Shown: one piece after another, positions 10,576 through 22,327 of the stretch
Layout of the letters: each line of letters opens with the position of its first letter
Numbering within the stretch: the first letter of the stretch is position 1
Assembly: GCA_008711295.1 (NCBI GenBank)
Contig: VUYV01000289.1
Coordinates: forward strand, 162,220-226,219
Source of the DNA: Anarhynchus alexandrinus
Lineage: Eukaryota > Chordata > Aves > Charadriiformes > Charadriidae
Direction: 5' to 3'
Length of the DNA stretch: 64,000 nt
The notes under the pieces: model-generated
The model's input: the letters and a program-made list of their open reading frames with translations, nothing else
The model's database searches: none
What the model was told of the DNA's origin: nothing
Position numbers and translations under genes: made by a program

Positions 10576-13536
10576 CTGATTTGGTGCTTCTTCTTATGAA
10601 AAAAAATAAACACTTTTAAGTGATACAGATGTGATACACATTTTAATGGTTGTATTTGAAATGTCCAAGTTTATATGTTTAACTGGAGGTTTATACAATG
10701 CACAATGCCTTTCCCTTCAAATCAGTAATATAAACTATGAAATTAACTCCAACAAAACTCACTAACACAGGAAGCAGGAACTTGCTCTTAAATTTTGCAG
10801 TATTTTAACTAGCTTAGATAGAATTACTTCCAACACAAGCTGAATCAGTCTGAGCTGCTTCCTACTTTTCCTCCCCAGTGCAATTCCAACTCCGGCTGCA
10901 AGTGCCTTTTCCCCCTTTTGTGCTAGTACTGGTGCTTCTTTATCCTTTAGTAAACTGATTCAGAATGGAATTCAAAATTCAGCTGGAAGATCTCTAATCC
11001 AGCAGATAAAAAAAAATAATATTGTTTTATGTCAAGAAACAGAAATGGATGACTTTTGCATGAAAGATAAGACTTTATATTATAATTATTAATTTATAAG
11101 GCACTGACTTGTAAGTCCAAAGCTGATGTGTTCTATGAATACAGAACATTCTGTCCCAACGAGCTTGAAGTTTTAAGTCCTCTCCAGGATTAGCAGGAAT
11201 GTAAGGAACAATGATTTTCCCTCCTTTGTGCCCTCCCCCAGCTAAGAAATAACTCGACTCCATTACCTTTTCAGAAACTTACACACTCCATAATCCTGTA
11301 AGTGCGCTAGCCTCGTTAATGTCTGACATCACTGACTTCTAGTCAAGCCTTACTCTCAAAAATTGTGCATGTTCCTTGCCTTACTGCTTTCCACTTGATC
11401 TGACCCAATCTTCTAAATTGAATGAATGAAGTGTTTTCAAGAGGGCGCACTGTTGTTTGCTGGTAATTCAGGGCTTTTTCTCTAGATGAAATATTTTACT
11501 CACTTGTACATTTGGTAATCTATCTTCACAAAAATTAAAATATTGTCTAGATAAACAGAACACTAGTCTTATTTTCTCAAAATATTTTTCTTGAGAGAGG
11601 TGAGTTTTAAAGGACAGTAAGGCATCAGTTTTAGTGATCCATTTAAAATTATGACACTGCAGAGAATTATTTGTCAGAATGAAAGGGAGGAATGCTGTTA
11701 TTGCTTTTTGCATGGAGTGACTCTTGTTCTGTGAAACATCATTTACAGTTCCAGAGGTAAATCAACTGGGCTATGCTCTTGCAGACAGCCTTGTCTTTCA
11801 AACAATATACTACTAGGATATTTTGTAGTGAGCTATTCCCTCTGATGTGTTGCATGTTTTCACATAACTCATGCTGTTAAGCTATTAGAACAAAGTACCT
11901 AATAATTATGAAATAATGAATACAGTATGTTTATTACTTTTGGCATTGTTAAAAGGGGTTAAATACGTTATTATATTAAATCTATAATCATATTTTAGTT
12001 CAAAAATGTTTAAATAAAAATATATTTATTTTTCTATTTTATTTTGTGAGACTAAAACAAGATATAGAAAGGCACTTAATTAAAATTGGGAATATTTCAC
12101 TTTTGCAATGAAAATAAACCTAGTATTAAAGGCCAATCCCTTGGTGTATAGTGTGGATAGATTTTAAAATCTGTGACATCCATATTTATTATTATCCTAT
12201 TAGCGCTTTGCTGCTGTATGATTGTATATTCCTATTTGTGCCAGGGCCTTTTTTGTTTCATGGAAAAATAAGTTAAAGAAGAAAGAAGAAGGAAGAAAGA
12301 AGGAAGGAAGAAGGAAGAAGAAGAAAGAAAGAGCAAAAAAAGAAAAAAAGAAAGCAGAATCTGTACTTTTCTCCTTGAATTACTTGTGGGTTTTGGTGTT
12401 TGTTTTTTTTTATTAAATGATTCATTTTTCCTTTTCTCCTTGATTATCTCTCTTCTCAAAAGTAGTGGTCCATCTTCAGGTGATTTTTTTGTTTCTGATT
12501 CTGACTTAACAGAGACTGTGACACAATTACACAAACCTGAGTAAGAAAAGTTTCAATTCACTGAAAAGACAGATCAGAAAATGTTGTTACTGCTTCTGTA
12601 ATAGGGAATTAATTCTTTTAGTTAGCATAAACAGTACATTAGCAAATCAATGTATATCAAGTTCTAGCCTAAATTTTCTTCCAAAACTGAAACTCTTTTG
12701 GATTTTGGAGACACAAAGAAATATTAATATTATATTTGTACTTCTTGGTTTGTATCCAAACCAAATCTGGGAGCACTGAAGCAACAAAAAATCTTGGCAT
12801 TACTGGTATTATTTTTTGTAAGTGTGTGCTTAGAGATGCAGAATTTGTGCTAAAGGTGCTATATACCATTCAAATACATAAAAATTGATGTTTTCTTGGA
12901 GAGCTTATGATCTAAATTTAAAATAAGAAAAAAATTGTTTATAAACTTATCAAATCATGTCTGCTGGGTTGTCTGACTGGGGAGGAGACTAGGAAGATCA
13001 TGGGGTAGAAGATAATTCAATCTCACGTAGCAGTTAGGGCCCTTGTCTTCTACCTGTGCTTCTTTACATGTAAGGCTCTGTAGAGCAATCCATCCCCTAG
13101 CCACAAAGTCACACTGCTGTCTTCCCTGTCTAATGAAGTATATCCAGTCTAAGAAGACAGTGTAAACCCAAGATTTTGGCTGCAAGAATCTGAATGCATT
13201 AGTCTTGAGAGAGAGATAAATCTGTGTATTTATGATGTCTGTTGCAAGGATGTGACTTGCATTCTCAGTTTTTAATGTCAGTTAACAACTTTACATCATT
13301 CACATGTTTGGTAGATTAAAGGTCTGCTAATTAAACTTTAATAAATCACTGTGCCTCCAATGATGAAGGTTTTCAGATTTACAGAGGAAAAGAATGTAAC
13401 ATATGCAAATATATTGCTACATGATATGTACTGTAGCCACTTTAATTGGTATGATTTCCTTTACTATACACTTTATTTTAAAAATTCCAGAAGATACCTT
13501 TCCAGTATATAACTTGGCATCACAGGTGGAGTGATG
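10576..13536. other. AT-rich non-coding stretch
   Basis: No gene or known element is recognised. It contains one strong purine tract (listed separately) and scattered A or T runs. The 100-codon minus-strand frame at 12232-12534 is a by-product of that tract and is not a gene. Confidence 0.6.
12275..12357 (+). repeat. Purine (GAAGGAA)n tract
   Basis: About 83 bp of almost uninterrupted purine made of GAA, GGAA and GAAA units. It is a homopurine-homopyrimidine mirror-like tract of the sort that can form triplex DNA and is prone to length change. The lysine-rich frame over it on the plus strand is low-complexity translation. Confidence 0.85.
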
Positions 13537-13568
13537 CACTTCACTCGTAAGAGATAAGCAGCAATATA

Positions 13569-13574
13569 TTTATT
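13569..13574 (-). promoter_or_regulatory. AATAAA on minus strand near the LTR end
   Basis: TTTATT on the plus strand gives AATAAA in the orientation proposed for the LTR, close to its 3' border. The motif is common in AT-rich DNA; its value here comes from its position relative to the octamer and TATA-like box. Confidence 0.35.
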
Positions 13575-14009
13575 GATAAAAAACAGTGATTTAATGAAGT
13601 TTGATAGTAAATATGACAGTGGTTTAACAAGACTCGATGGCAAGGTACACTTGGTTATTTACTGCATAGAGGGCAGGGTCAGAAAAAACTGTCAGGGAGA
13701 CCCTCCCATTGATTCAAGGTTCAAAGAGGACACCCTTGCATTCTGTGAGTGTAGGCATGGCTGGATCCAATCCTGGTCCTAGACTTGGTCAACAGTTTAT
13801 GTCTAAAGGATTACATGTGCCCAATCACTCTAAGATATAATCTTAGTGAAGCTTCAAAGTTTAGCATTAGTCACTTGCTGAGGATCTGTTGTGGCAAGGA
13901 ATCTCTCAGCCTCGAGGAGTAACCTTGAGAGGTGTCCTTACTCAAGGGGAGATCCTGGAATGCAGCTCATTGTCATGCAGGAGAGCTCAAAGGGGTCCTG
14001 GGCTGTTCA

Positions 14010-14053
14010 CTATTTATGGGGGTAAGATTATTGACTTATAGTCCTATTTGCAT
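14010..14053 (-). promoter_or_regulatory. Octamer plus TATA-like box within the minus-strand LTR
   Basis: On the minus strand a perfect ATGCAAAT octamer (14046-14053) lies 27 bases upstream of CATAAATAG (14010-14018). Octamers bind POU-domain factors such as Oct1, and an octamer just upstream of a TATA box is a known promoter arrangement. Activity is inferred only. Confidence 0.4.
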
Positions 14054-14265
14054 ATCAACGACAGTATTGTGGTTAGGTGGGCATATTGATTAATTTACCC
14101 CTTGGCTATTGTGGTGTCTCCCCCGAATCCACTTTGAGCCATGACCATATGCACCCATTATGACCGCCATGGCTGGTTATCGATTGGGCAGCGTTATGGG
14201 AGATGAAAGTCAGGTTGGGGGGAGGGAAGCAGCACACTGTCAAACTTGCACACCACAGCTAGACA

Positions 14266-15194
14266 ATAATTAAGCATAAACCTATGAAAGGATCTGAATC
14301 ACTTTAAACTTATTTAACTGTCTTCTCCTCAGTTAATATGTTAAGGCATAGCTATAATGGTTTATTATATATCAAGGTATTGTAATGAAAGTTCAGAGAG
14401 ATCCTTAACTGCTGCAAACTTGAAATTGTATTATAATATCAAGAAAATTACAAGACCAATGTTTTTGCACTGGAGAAAAAAGATGAGTGCACACATAATT
14501 TGGTTTCATGTTTATAACGGAAGGGGGGGCGATAAGGTGATAGGAAAACAAGTGTGACTGTATGATAGCTGCAGGAATAAATGTTTGAAAAAGCCTGTTT
14601 CAAGCAGAAGGGCTTTTCTACTTACATGATATTTTTAAATGAAAGACCTTTAGTTCTAGATATTTCTTTCTTCTGATCTCTCCAAAGACTGTTTGTTGAC
14701 CTTTAGAAGACATTGTGAAGCCTCCTGGTTCTTTCTATCTTTACTGTTAAGCATCACTGGATGATTTAGACTTGAGTGGATAGTGAATAGGAAAGAATTT
14801 TTTTTTTTGTAAAGGAGAAGGAGAAAGTGCAGTAATCACTTAACAGAAGTGGATTGATTTACATTTCTGTAAATCATTTCATGAAATGTAAATTAATGCA
14901 GAATTTTAGATTCAGTATGCGCCCATTGAATTCAAATGTGTTATAAAAATTCTTGCAGTGAGACTCATTTACAGATCTCAGTTCAGTGCATTTCTAACTG
15001 TTCACGTAACAGAATGTGTTATACATTGCTGTCAGATGTAATGGCACTAACACTAAGCACAGATTGTAGCTCGACTGGGTAATGACTGATAGTACAAGAA
15101 AGAAAATGAGCAGATGCACTCTGGCCAATTCTGTATGGTTGAAATTAAAGTAAATAATGCTATTGACTTTATGAGAAAGATGGCTAGATTTGAA
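14266..15194. other. AT-rich non-coding stretch
   Basis: No gene or repeat recognised. The 66-codon frame at 14357-14557 has no known domain. A G-run near 14523 and a T-run near 14800 are the only low-complexity features. Confidence 0.55.
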
Positions 15195-15604
15195 TGGCTG
15201 AGAGAGTTGGGGTTGTTCAGCCTGGAGAAGAGAAGGCTCCGGGGAGGGAGGCCTATTGTGGCCTTCCAGTACCTAAAGGGGGCCTACAGGAGAGCTGGGG
15301 AGGGACTTTTTACTAGGGCATATGGTGATAGGATGAGGGGGAATGGCTTTAAACTAAAAGACGAAAGACTTAGACTTTGGAAAGACTAAGGAAGAAATTA
15401 CCACTTTGAGGGTGGTAAGGCACTGGAACAGGTTGCCCAGGGAAGTTGTTGAGGCCCCATCCCTGGAGGTGTTCAAGGCCAGGTTGGATGGGGCTTTGAG
15501 CAACCTGGTCTAGTGGGAGGTGTCCCTGCCTATGGCAGGGGAATTGGAACCCAATGATCTTCAAGGTCCCTTCCAACCTAAACCATTCTATGATTCTATG
15601 ATTC
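15195..15604 (+). mobile_element. CR1 LINE 3' end
   Basis: A short CR1 copy beginning inside the ORF2 C-terminus. The frame 15196-15389 reads [16 protein letters not shown] and then YLKGAYRRAGEGLF. A frameshift near 15380 is followed by [20 protein letters not shown] in another frame. The ORF2 stop lies in the segment reading SNLV, and the short 3' UTR ends in CCATTCTATGATTCTATGATTC at 15583-15604, the classic CR1 terminal octamer repeat. The copy is sharp-edged and close to the CR1 consensus as I know it, so it is younger than the copy at 8.2-10.6 kb. The open frame starting at 15114 extends into unrelated upstream DNA and is not a gene. Confidence 0.93.
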
Positions 15605-17876
15605 AGGTGTATGATAGTCCTACAGTTAGAAAAATAGGATGTTCTAATGGGAACAAGGGAAGTTTGCACTGTACAGTACGTATCAGGTTGTAGCATTTAC
15701 CCAGGTAGCCAAGTCATGCAGTAGTTTTAGATAGACTGGCTAGGCTTTTGAATCAACAGAAAAACCCTTCCCTCTGAATCTTTTATCCCTCAAAATTACC
15801 TGAAAACTAGGTAATTAGTTTTTGATCAACAGCTTTAAAAGACAAAGCATAAATTAAGAACTGTGTATATACAAATGTATGTGCATGCATGTTAAATATC
15901 TTCTGTAGTTCATCAGTCAATGAAGATGTCATGTTTTTTTTGAAACAGTACTTGTTAAAAAAAAATCAATTTTTTATTAGATTTATGCTAAAATTTCTAT
16001 AATATTCCAATTCAAAAATTGTAAGAGAACAGGTATTATCTTCAGTAATCTGGAAACAACTTGGTGGAAGATTCAGTTCTCACTTTTGTTTGGTTTTCTG
16101 CTTATGTAAGAATTAAGATATAAGCTCAGATAAGGTTATTGCAGACACTGTAGTGTTTACCTGATTTGTACAATTTGATAAATAAAACACGAATACACGC
16201 AATTGAAAGCCAAACCAAGTCGGTGAGTTATAGCTAGACTCTCCAGAAAAGGAAAGCTGTGAGCACAACACTTGTTCCTAATATACAAAAAATGAAGATT
16301 TTCGCATTGATATTTAACTTGCTTTATATGTTACAAGGATTTAGTGCTGTGATAAATGTCTGGGAGAAACATACAGAGCACTGTTTAATTTCATCATTGA
16401 TATTGTTCATGCTTAAAATTAGGCATCTCAGTTACTCGATCATGAGGGTGGATTTATGATGATTCATTTATAAAAAATTTCTGCATACTATAAAAACTGC
16501 CTCATCACATCGTATCATTATTTTTCATATTTAAAATGTGTTTGAGAATATTGTTGACATTGGAACAATGTTATTGCTGTCTCCTAAATACCGTTACTCT
16601 GTTTAGAAGGTTTTGTAACAGAGTATTTCTTTAAAAGCTTTAACAATCCATATCAAACCTGAGATTGTTTTTTCAGAGACCGCATAAAAGATCATTGGAC
16701 AGCTAGTCATCTAGTTTATATCTTGTGTTCACTAATGTTGCTACTGTTTCTGAGAATAATAATGTTTTTTTTCTCCCAAATTTTTCATCTTTTCTTAAAG
16801 AGCAATATCCTTTAATACGAAATTTCAAGCCTTCCCCCATAAAATGCCATCTCGTCTTATGATGTTCTTGGGGGCACAAAGAACAATGGAATCAATCCTT
16901 CTACTTCTCCTGACTGAAGTTTATTATCCTGTAAACAGGACTAGGGGATAAAATAGGTTTTGCTTAGATGTGCAGTTCTACAGTACCGCTTTTTGTATAT
17001 TTTTTGTGGATTTACATTATTTCTAAGTGCTCTTGATGACTGTTTTCATATTGGCAGATGCATAATGATTTACATAATTCAAACATATTTTCCCTAGGAA
17101 AATGAAAAGAAAGTAGATTAGGTAAAATATTGAAAAAGTGATGATAACTTCTACAGGGAGCTAAGAATATTAAAGAGCAACTGAAGGTTTCATATGGAGG
17201 AACCCATATCATCTTTTCCTCAAGGAGTTTTGCTTTGGAGAAAGAGATATTCTTGCGGGTTTTTTGGGCTATAGCTAAATAGGTCAGTTTTAACTCAGCA
17301 TCTCATCCTATAGCTTTGGGCAGAAGTGAGCATGTGCACAGCATACATAATTTCTTTGTAATAGAAATACCTTCTTTTCTGAATTCTGCCTTTTATGTTT
17401 CTTTTCAGAAACCCCTGCTTTCATGTACAGAAAAGAACACTATTAACCAACTCTCTTTTTGGATTTTAGTCTTAATTTAAAAAAACACTATCAGACTAGA
17501 ATCACCTTTGCAAATGATTTTATGTCAATCCTCTAAGAGTATGTTTCATGCAATCTCATATAATTAAGCTGAAAATAATTCATAATGTACACAAGCAGCA
17601 TAAATAAAAAAGCATAACAGAGACAAACAACCACATACGTGACAATCATTACTTTAACAAATACCTGCTAGAACACACCATTCCCTAAACGTATAAAAGC
17701 AAATTAATGTTGTGAAGCAAACAAGTTTATTAAGAACTTTAAACTACTGTTCAAGTTGTGCAAGAATAAGTTATTGGAAGCCTAAAAATCCATTGTGTGG
17801 AGTGATGCCATCATTCTTTGTATACAGAATGTCTGTATATCTAATGTGACATCCCGTACTGGGGTGGGGGGTACGC

Positions 17877-17888
17877 ATGCATATGCAT
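17877..17888. promoter_or_regulatory. Exact MORE palindrome (POU dimer site)
   Basis: The sequence ATGCATATGCAT is identical to the published MORE element, on which Oct-type POU proteins bind as dimers. It is nested in a 14-bp perfect palindrome (17876-17889). It could be functional or a chance palindrome. There is no neighbouring gene in the window to give context. Confidence 0.4.
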
Positions 17889-19593
17889 GACACCTTCTTG
17901 ATTCCACGTCTGGAGACTCATCCTACCGCTTCAGTAAAACCCTTCTGAGCCCTGATAGGACATTCGGTAGCGTACAACTTCATGCTGTCTGAGGTCAGGC
18001 TCTGAAATTTTCAGTCGCGGCTTCAGATGGTGTTTTCTCTGTGAAGACATTATTTCGGTTTAAAAATCTGAATTCCCTTTGAGTGTTGCATTTCTTATCA
18101 GCCTTTCTGTCTTTTTCTTCTAGTGATCTCCTATGCTCAGACTAATTCATTTTTTCAGTAGGATACCCACACAGAGGGCCAGATGGATGAAAATTATTGG
18201 TCCTTAGAAAGGCTCGGACTTCCCATCATTATTCTATGCCTTATGTTAAGTACTGTGTCATTACAGCAAGACCTGACTGCCAGCACCTTCAGGTACACTA
18301 TGTGATTACATATAACCATTAGAGATTGTATATGTCCTATCTGTCAGATGGCAGACACATAGAACTTGTACACTAACCTTCAGAACCATCTGTAAAGGAA
18401 CTCATCTCCTGGATCCCTTGATTATGACACTCAGTATGGTTGTTAAGCCTTGCTTTGAGCCTCTACCAATCTACATACATTTGTATCCACCTAAGAAAGG
18501 GCTGTTCTTGCCTTAAGTAATTTCTGGAAAGAATTGAGGTTGGATACTTATGAAGGTTTCCAAATTCTATCTAAAACAAGAAAGCATTTTTCTCCCCCAA
18601 AAGTATAATCTAGTCCCTAAGGTGCATTTATGTGCCTGCACTCTGCAACCCCAATGTAAGGAGCCCCTTTTGTTTTAGGAGTGGTCCTGAAAAATCCCAA
18701 ACCCATGATTTGATAATTAATAAACAAAGCATAAATTTCTCCATGCAAAGACTCTTGAACTGGATACTGAGCTGTATTAACACTTTTGATGAGACAGTAG
18801 AACTTCCCCATCTCAGAGTATGGGGTATGAAACAACTTGTTATGCTACTTCAGTGGCCTCTCATCTGGTTAACAGTCCCTTGAAATTCTAACCATGGTTA
18901 CAGGGAACAAAAGTACCAGAAAGTTTGACTACACCGCACAAAGGCATTCAGAGATAATACATATTTCAGTAAACATCCCCTGTTTTTTTCTTTCTTTGTT
19001 TAGTCAAGGTCTTTGAGATCTACATTCAGAAGATTAGAAATGCTATGGGGTTATTACTTGGGCTAGCTTACTGTTTAATTTGTATATCACTTGAACACAG
19101 AAAGATTTTTTCAGTATCCATAGGTCTTTAAGGTCTATACATTCACACAGAAAAAATTCTGCCCTTTTTTTGGTTTTCACAGAACCCTTAAATATGTGAT
19201 AGCACAGCAGTTCTCTGGCTGAGCCAGATCTGAGAGGGCATGTGTGTGTTCTGCCCTACATAGCTCTATCAAACACAAGAAAGGAGGTTTTATGGTGTAA
19301 AGAGTGTCGTCTTGAATGCCAGGGTATAGATATACTCACTGTGAGAATCTACATCTGGGCTATATATTGAATACAATGTGCTTGTTCATTAGCTCTTATT
19401 CATTTTTATTTCCAGAGACTTTGGTCTGTAGTCTGTATACTCTAGTCCAAAACATTCAAGTTTATCTTAGACATTAGTCTTGGACTATGTTTCTGCTTCT
19501 TGTCATAGCTCAAAGGGTGGACTACACATCAATCAGTTTGGATTTTTGTCTGAAAAATGACACAAAATTAAATCTCTTTAGAAGATAAATAAT

Positions 19594-19609
19594 ACAACAA
19601 CAACAACAA
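19594..19609. repeat. (CAA)n microsatellite
   Basis: Five CAA units followed by an A-run. Simple sequence repeat. Confidence 0.8.
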
Positions 19610-22132
19610 AAATCTGTCTTCCTGGCAATTAACAATCACTCATTTTTCTCTGTCTTTCATTTTGAAGGTATGATGCCTAGTAGGATTCACTTGTCATAGC
19701 AGATACATTCTTAGAGGCATTTCAAAACAAAGATTTTAATTATACTTGTCATCTCTGAGTTTCTTTCTGGCAATGACCATCTTCTGTAAATGCACCATTC
19801 TTTGTGATGGCTACCCCATAGTAAATCTCTAAAACTTCTTTCTATTCTGCTTTGATATTAAGCATTTCTTATATAAGTATTTGTAGTGTAAGAGCAGAGA
19901 TATATATCAGGAAATCAGAGATCACTGTGATGGGACGGTTTAGAAGACTGACAAACCAGACCAGTTTTAAACAATAAAACTAAGTTAATTCACTACCGAC
20001 ACACTGCTTGTAAAGGTCAATCCTTTTTATAAATTCAGTCAGTTCTTATTGTTAGTTAAATGCATCATCATTACTATATATACATAGCCTTTAGCATTTA
20101 TATTCTAATTTAGCTGTGAGTATACCATACCACGAACCTGAAACTGTATAGTTAGCAATGATGTCTACTGGTCCTGTTGGCTTTTAGCAATTTAACAAGA
20201 AAAGTCATAATGGAAATGGGCTTATCTTTATTTCTTCTCTGATTTTCCTCATTTATGCCTAATAGCATTTCCTTCCCCTGCCCCCTCCTCCCCTGCAAAA
20301 GCTGTGCATTTGGGAAAATGTCCTGCATATTTGCAGCCCCTTGTGTTTATCTTGTCTTCTGGAAGCTCTTTGTTTCTTGGATCCTACTTGCAACTACGGT
20401 CACCTCTGTCTACCCCTTTGGTGAATACATTGTTCACGTATCTGTATGAAATTTTGTCTGGCTATGCTATGCTATCATGACTTTGCAAAACAGATACAGA
20501 ACATTATTAACTGTAATATTTTAGTAGGCTTATATTCAGGTTCTAGGCAAGCTAATATTTATTACATACTTAGTAGTATATTTATAATTTATTACCATCA
20601 CAGGCTTCTGTTTTGGCTACAGCAGTAAGACTATGGTTTTTATAAACAAAGTCACAATTAGTGCAGTATATTCAGCACACCCTAAACAGTCGTCTGGAGG
20701 CAGAGGAAGGGATTGTATGATGGATGCAGACCACTCATTTTGATGCATAAAATGCTTTTGTGGTGTCTATATCCAAGTGATTTAGTGCTATGGAAATTTC
20801 CACCCTAATTTTGGAGGGATGCATATTCAGCTGATCTCCAGTTAGAACCACACATCACATGCAGTGACCAGACTATGGTGTTTAGTCATGTACAATGTTG
20901 TATAAAAATACATCATTGTGAGGAGTTAGTAGCATAACTTTTTCTCAAACTTCATTGCATTTCAGGTATATGGTGAGGAGACACCTAACATCTTAGAGAC
21001 ATAGTGTTTTTGTTCACAGAAGTAGTGTATAGATAGTGCAGTATTTGGTACAGGGAGATCTTTCCGAGCATTTGCTTTTTATTCAGTGTTTGATCTAACG
21101 TAAAAACCATAGCAGAACTCAGGGTGGGGGCCAGAAAACCAAACCTTTCTTCTCCATGCTTAATGCTTCACCTAAAAGGTTGAAGAGTTGGCTGTACATT
21201 TGACTTCTGGGTACTTGATTCTTGTTTTCTTGCCTATGCAGCAGCCCTACTTCCACAAGAGTTGCGTATGGTGCTTCTAGCTCTGGCTATGTTATATTTT
21301 AGAGGATAAGACACTTACTTGGGAAGTGGGTAAGGCAAACTGAATTCCTCTCAGATTTAGGAAGGAAATGATCCCTGAATACTCACTTCATAGATGTGTT
21401 CTCTATCTTAGAGGCTATTGTCATTCAAATGTGGATGCTGTGGCCATCAGCATTTTAAAAAGAGTGATTGCTGCCCAGTTATATATCTAGCAGTACTCTG
21501 AATTCAGACTAGACAAGCTTTATAACAACCTTTGTCAGGTGTCTAAATTCAGGTGGGAAAACTTCCTCCTTCATCAATATGTCTGACTGGCGGACTCAAG
21601 GAGGCTCAGTGCTTAAAATGCAGGGACACTCTTTGGAGACATATAGCTTTCACTGGAGACAATAATGGTTGTGATCCTAAGGGAGGTGCCTGAACTACCC
21701 ATCCAAATCTAAGGAGGGTGAGCAAAACAGATGCTTTTTTTCTGGACATGAACCTCTGTGACACAATGAGAACATTTGGCAGTGGATTCTATTTATTTTG
21801 CAGTGCAGACAAATACCAGAAAGGGCAGTGCTCCAAACTAGGGTCTCTTCTGTGGTCTCAGTATCTCTCATCTTTGCTAATACTGAGACTTAATCCCAGG
21901 TCCTTTTGATCAGAGAATAAAAACAATTAGGCTCAGTTGCCCTTGTGTGAAAGTGTTCATCCTTGTGCCCACCTTCCGCACCCAGCCAAAGCATTTGCTC
22001 AAGAATAACCCATAAGCTTTACTTAAGCACCTTATTTAAATATTTATTGCAGTGATACTCAGCATCTACATAACTGTTATATGCATTATACAGCACTTCA
22101 GTAAGAATGACCTGTGGGGTCAGCATTTCTTG

Positions 22133-22327
22133 ACAGTTAATGACTATCCAGAGGAGTTTGGCCCTAAAGCGAGGCAGTCATTAACTGTGAGAAAATATTA
22201 ATCCCAGAGGCCATTATTTATAAACCATGCAAAATTAAGAATATATGAATTACCATTTTCCTACATCTACTGCATCTCTTGCTCTCTATGTGATGCTGTT
22301 TAAGTAATTTTCTAGCAGTTAATGACT
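22133..22327. promoter_or_regulatory. Inverted repeat plus third copy of CAGTTAATGACT
   Basis: CAGTTAATGACT occurs at 22134-22145 (+), 22176-22187 (-) and 22316-22327 (+). The first two form 13-bp perfect arms (22133-22145 and 22176-22188) around a 30-bp spacer. The motif contains GTTAAT, like an HNF1 half-site, and a TAAT homeodomain core. Three exact copies within 195 bp suggest a binding-site cluster or the remains of a palindromic element. No open frame or known repeat overlaps it. Function is inferred only. Confidence 0.35.

Larger units (their letters stand above)
13537..14265 (-). repeat. Probable solitary LTR (avian ERV type), minus strand
   Basis: This block differs from its flanks in base composition and matches my recollection of a dispersed avian LTR. 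On the minus strand a possible start is TGTCTAGCTGTGG (first base 14265). In that orientation there is a perfect octamer ATGCAAAT (14046-14053), then a TATA-like CATAAATAG (14010-14018), then AATAAA (13569-13574). This is the order expected of an LTR promoter and polyadenylation site. The TATA-to-AATAAA distance of about 440 bp implies an unusually long R region, and I found no convincing target-site duplication, so both borders are provisional. No internal retroviral sequence flanks it. Confidence 0.5.
15605..22132. other. AT-rich non-coding stretch
   Basis: No gene is visible in about 6.5 kb. Frames are at most about 83 codons and lack domains. The MORE palindrome (17877-17888) and a short CAA repeat are listed separately. 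The 21540-21910 segment is a little richer in GC and has the feel of an old interspersed repeat, but I cannot assign it. Confidence 0.55.

Noticed and set aside
15114..15389. A 91-codon gene starting at 15114
   Set aside because: Only the part from 15196 is CR1 ORF2; the first 27 codons come from unrelated DNA upstream of the insertion point. It is an accidental fusion frame.
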